Positions 63,435-64,000 of a stretch of 64,000 nt of DNA are shown here, piece after piece. Under the pieces are notes generated by a model. The model did no database searches. It was not told the DNA's origin and saw only the letters and a program-made list of their open reading frames with translations. Position 1 is the first letter of the stretch, and each line of letters starts with the position of its first letter. The DNA comes from Lachancea dasiensis (taxonomy: Eukaryota; Ascomycota; Saccharomycetes; Saccharomycetales; Saccharomycetaceae): positions 1,116,001 through 1,180,000 of the forward strand of contig LT598461.1 in NCBI GenBank assembly GCA_900074725.1. The letters are read 5' to 3'. The translations under genes and the position numbers were made by a program.

Positions 63435-63801
63435 GCTCTACAGCCCGCGTGCCCGGTAGACCAGATTTCCCCCATATCAGTGAGAATCCAACTGTAGTTT
63501 AAGTTTTATGTAACCTAAAAAACGTTTCAATAATAATATCAGAACGGTCATTCAGTAAGTCATTGTTCCTAATCCATCAACTCGATCTACACGCCCAAAG
63601 GGTGATTTATACAGAGCTTCAGTCGAATATGACAGCATCCGCCTGCGAGCTATCATTCCGCGATTGCACAACGCCGATTACCTTTATTACCCTATATCAC
63701 CTATACCCGTTAAACATCACTAATCAAACAAACGGTTAGTAAATCTGAGGTCCGTTAAGCTGGGCCACACACACTTCTAAGATCTTTCCTTACAGCACAA
63801 A
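63435..63801. other. RPL31 downstream region
   Basis: 367 bp between the RPL31 stop and the snoRNA. On the minus strand TACTAAC (63741-63735) followed by TTAG (ending 63721) looks like an intron 3' end, but no coding exon follows. Confidence 0.4.
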
Positions 63802-64000
63802 CATTCTCAGTGTAACTATGACAAAAAAACACCAGCCACTCATTGCATTAAAAAACGCCCAATTCCCACAAGATTCGATTTAAGAGAAACAAGCGCCAAA
63901 ACGGCACTTAAATCAAAACCAAATAGCGGAGACGCGAATAAACACGGGGTGGTCTTAAAAATGGTTCTTGCGGAAACATTCTGCTCTCAATAGGCTGGCA
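63802..64000 (-). ncRNA. SNR63: Box C/D snoRNA of the snR63 type (5' part outside or unresolved)
   Basis: On the minus strand a box D (CTGA, 63810-63807) is preceded by GTCATAGTTAC (63822-63812). That is 11 nt antisense to the helix 69 region of 25S rRNA (GUAACUAUGAC). The fifth nucleotide upstream of box D pairs with A2256 (S. cerevisiae numbering), the 2'-O-methylation target of snR63. From memory, snR63 lies just downstream of RPL31A in S. cerevisiae and is about 255 nt long. No convincing box C is visible up to base 64000, so the 5' end probably lies beyond the window. The given end is the window edge, not a mapped terminus. Confidence 0.7.

Noticed and set aside
63538-63720. Alternative C/D layout (GTGATGT with three downstream CTGA) on the minus strand after RPL31
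   Set aside because: No rRNA complementarity recognised before those CTGA boxes; only the CTGA at 63807 has a convincing guide.
1-64000. Mobile elements, CRISPR arrays or transferred bacterial genes
   Set aside because: No transposase, reverse transcriptase, long terminal repeat or regular spaced repeat array seen; all recognised genes have yeast orthologues in syntenic order.

Overview
The window is nuclear DNA of a budding yeast in the family Saccharomycetaceae. Almost every long reading frame can be matched, from memory of the families, to a named Saccharomyces cerevisiae gene. CTG reads as leucine at conserved sites (for example the LLGSE stretch of the SHM1 homologue), so this is not a CUG-Ser yeast. 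Gene order is of the pre-whole-genome-duplication type: genes that lie on two S. cerevisiae chromosomes are interleaved here in one order, and duplicated pairs (UBX6/UBX7, INA1/FAT3, RPL31A/RPL31B) are single. Compact spacing and moderate GC favour Lachancea or a close relative, but genus is an inference.

Bases 1-21497 form one ancestral block (S. cerevisiae chromosomes II and X): SHM1 (5' end cut by the window), YPT10, RIF1, CHK1, UBX6/7, CHM7, HSM3, MTR4, IRC8, PEP8. From 24069 to 64000 is a second block (chromosomes XII, XI and IV): PUN1, INA1/FAT3, MTR2, ASH1, SPE1, LOT5, FAS1, BER1, a 68-codon gene resembling YLR412C-A in position, PRS1, CTR3, VIP1, UTP21, VAM6, BLS1, a YLR407W homologue, RXT3, RPL31 and a box C/D snoRNA of the snR63 type. 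The blocks meet in a 2.57-kb stretch (21498-24068) with no recognisable gene, tRNA or centromere.

Most genes are housekeeping and unrelated in function, as usual in yeast. There are local themes: two SUR7-family membrane genes converge (PUN1, INA1), and several start-to-start pairs share short promoters (CHM7/HSM3, VIP1/UTP21, VAM6/BLS1, RXT3/RPL31).

The most informative details are non-coding. (1) An apparent 751-nt intron in the 5' leader of FAS1 explains an orphan TATA box about 1.1 kb upstream and an ATG-free leader. (2) An 88-nt intron inside the ATP-binding loop of CHK1, which is intronless in S. cerevisiae, restores the missing kinase N-terminus. (3) A snR63-type guide for 25S rRNA lies beside RPL31. 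(4) Three tandem copies of a 9-bp unit with a Mac1-like core lie in the CTR3 promoter. (5) A 23-bp inverted repeat sits just upstream of the 68-codon gene. No wholly new multi-gene system, mobile element, CRISPR array or horizontally acquired island was found.
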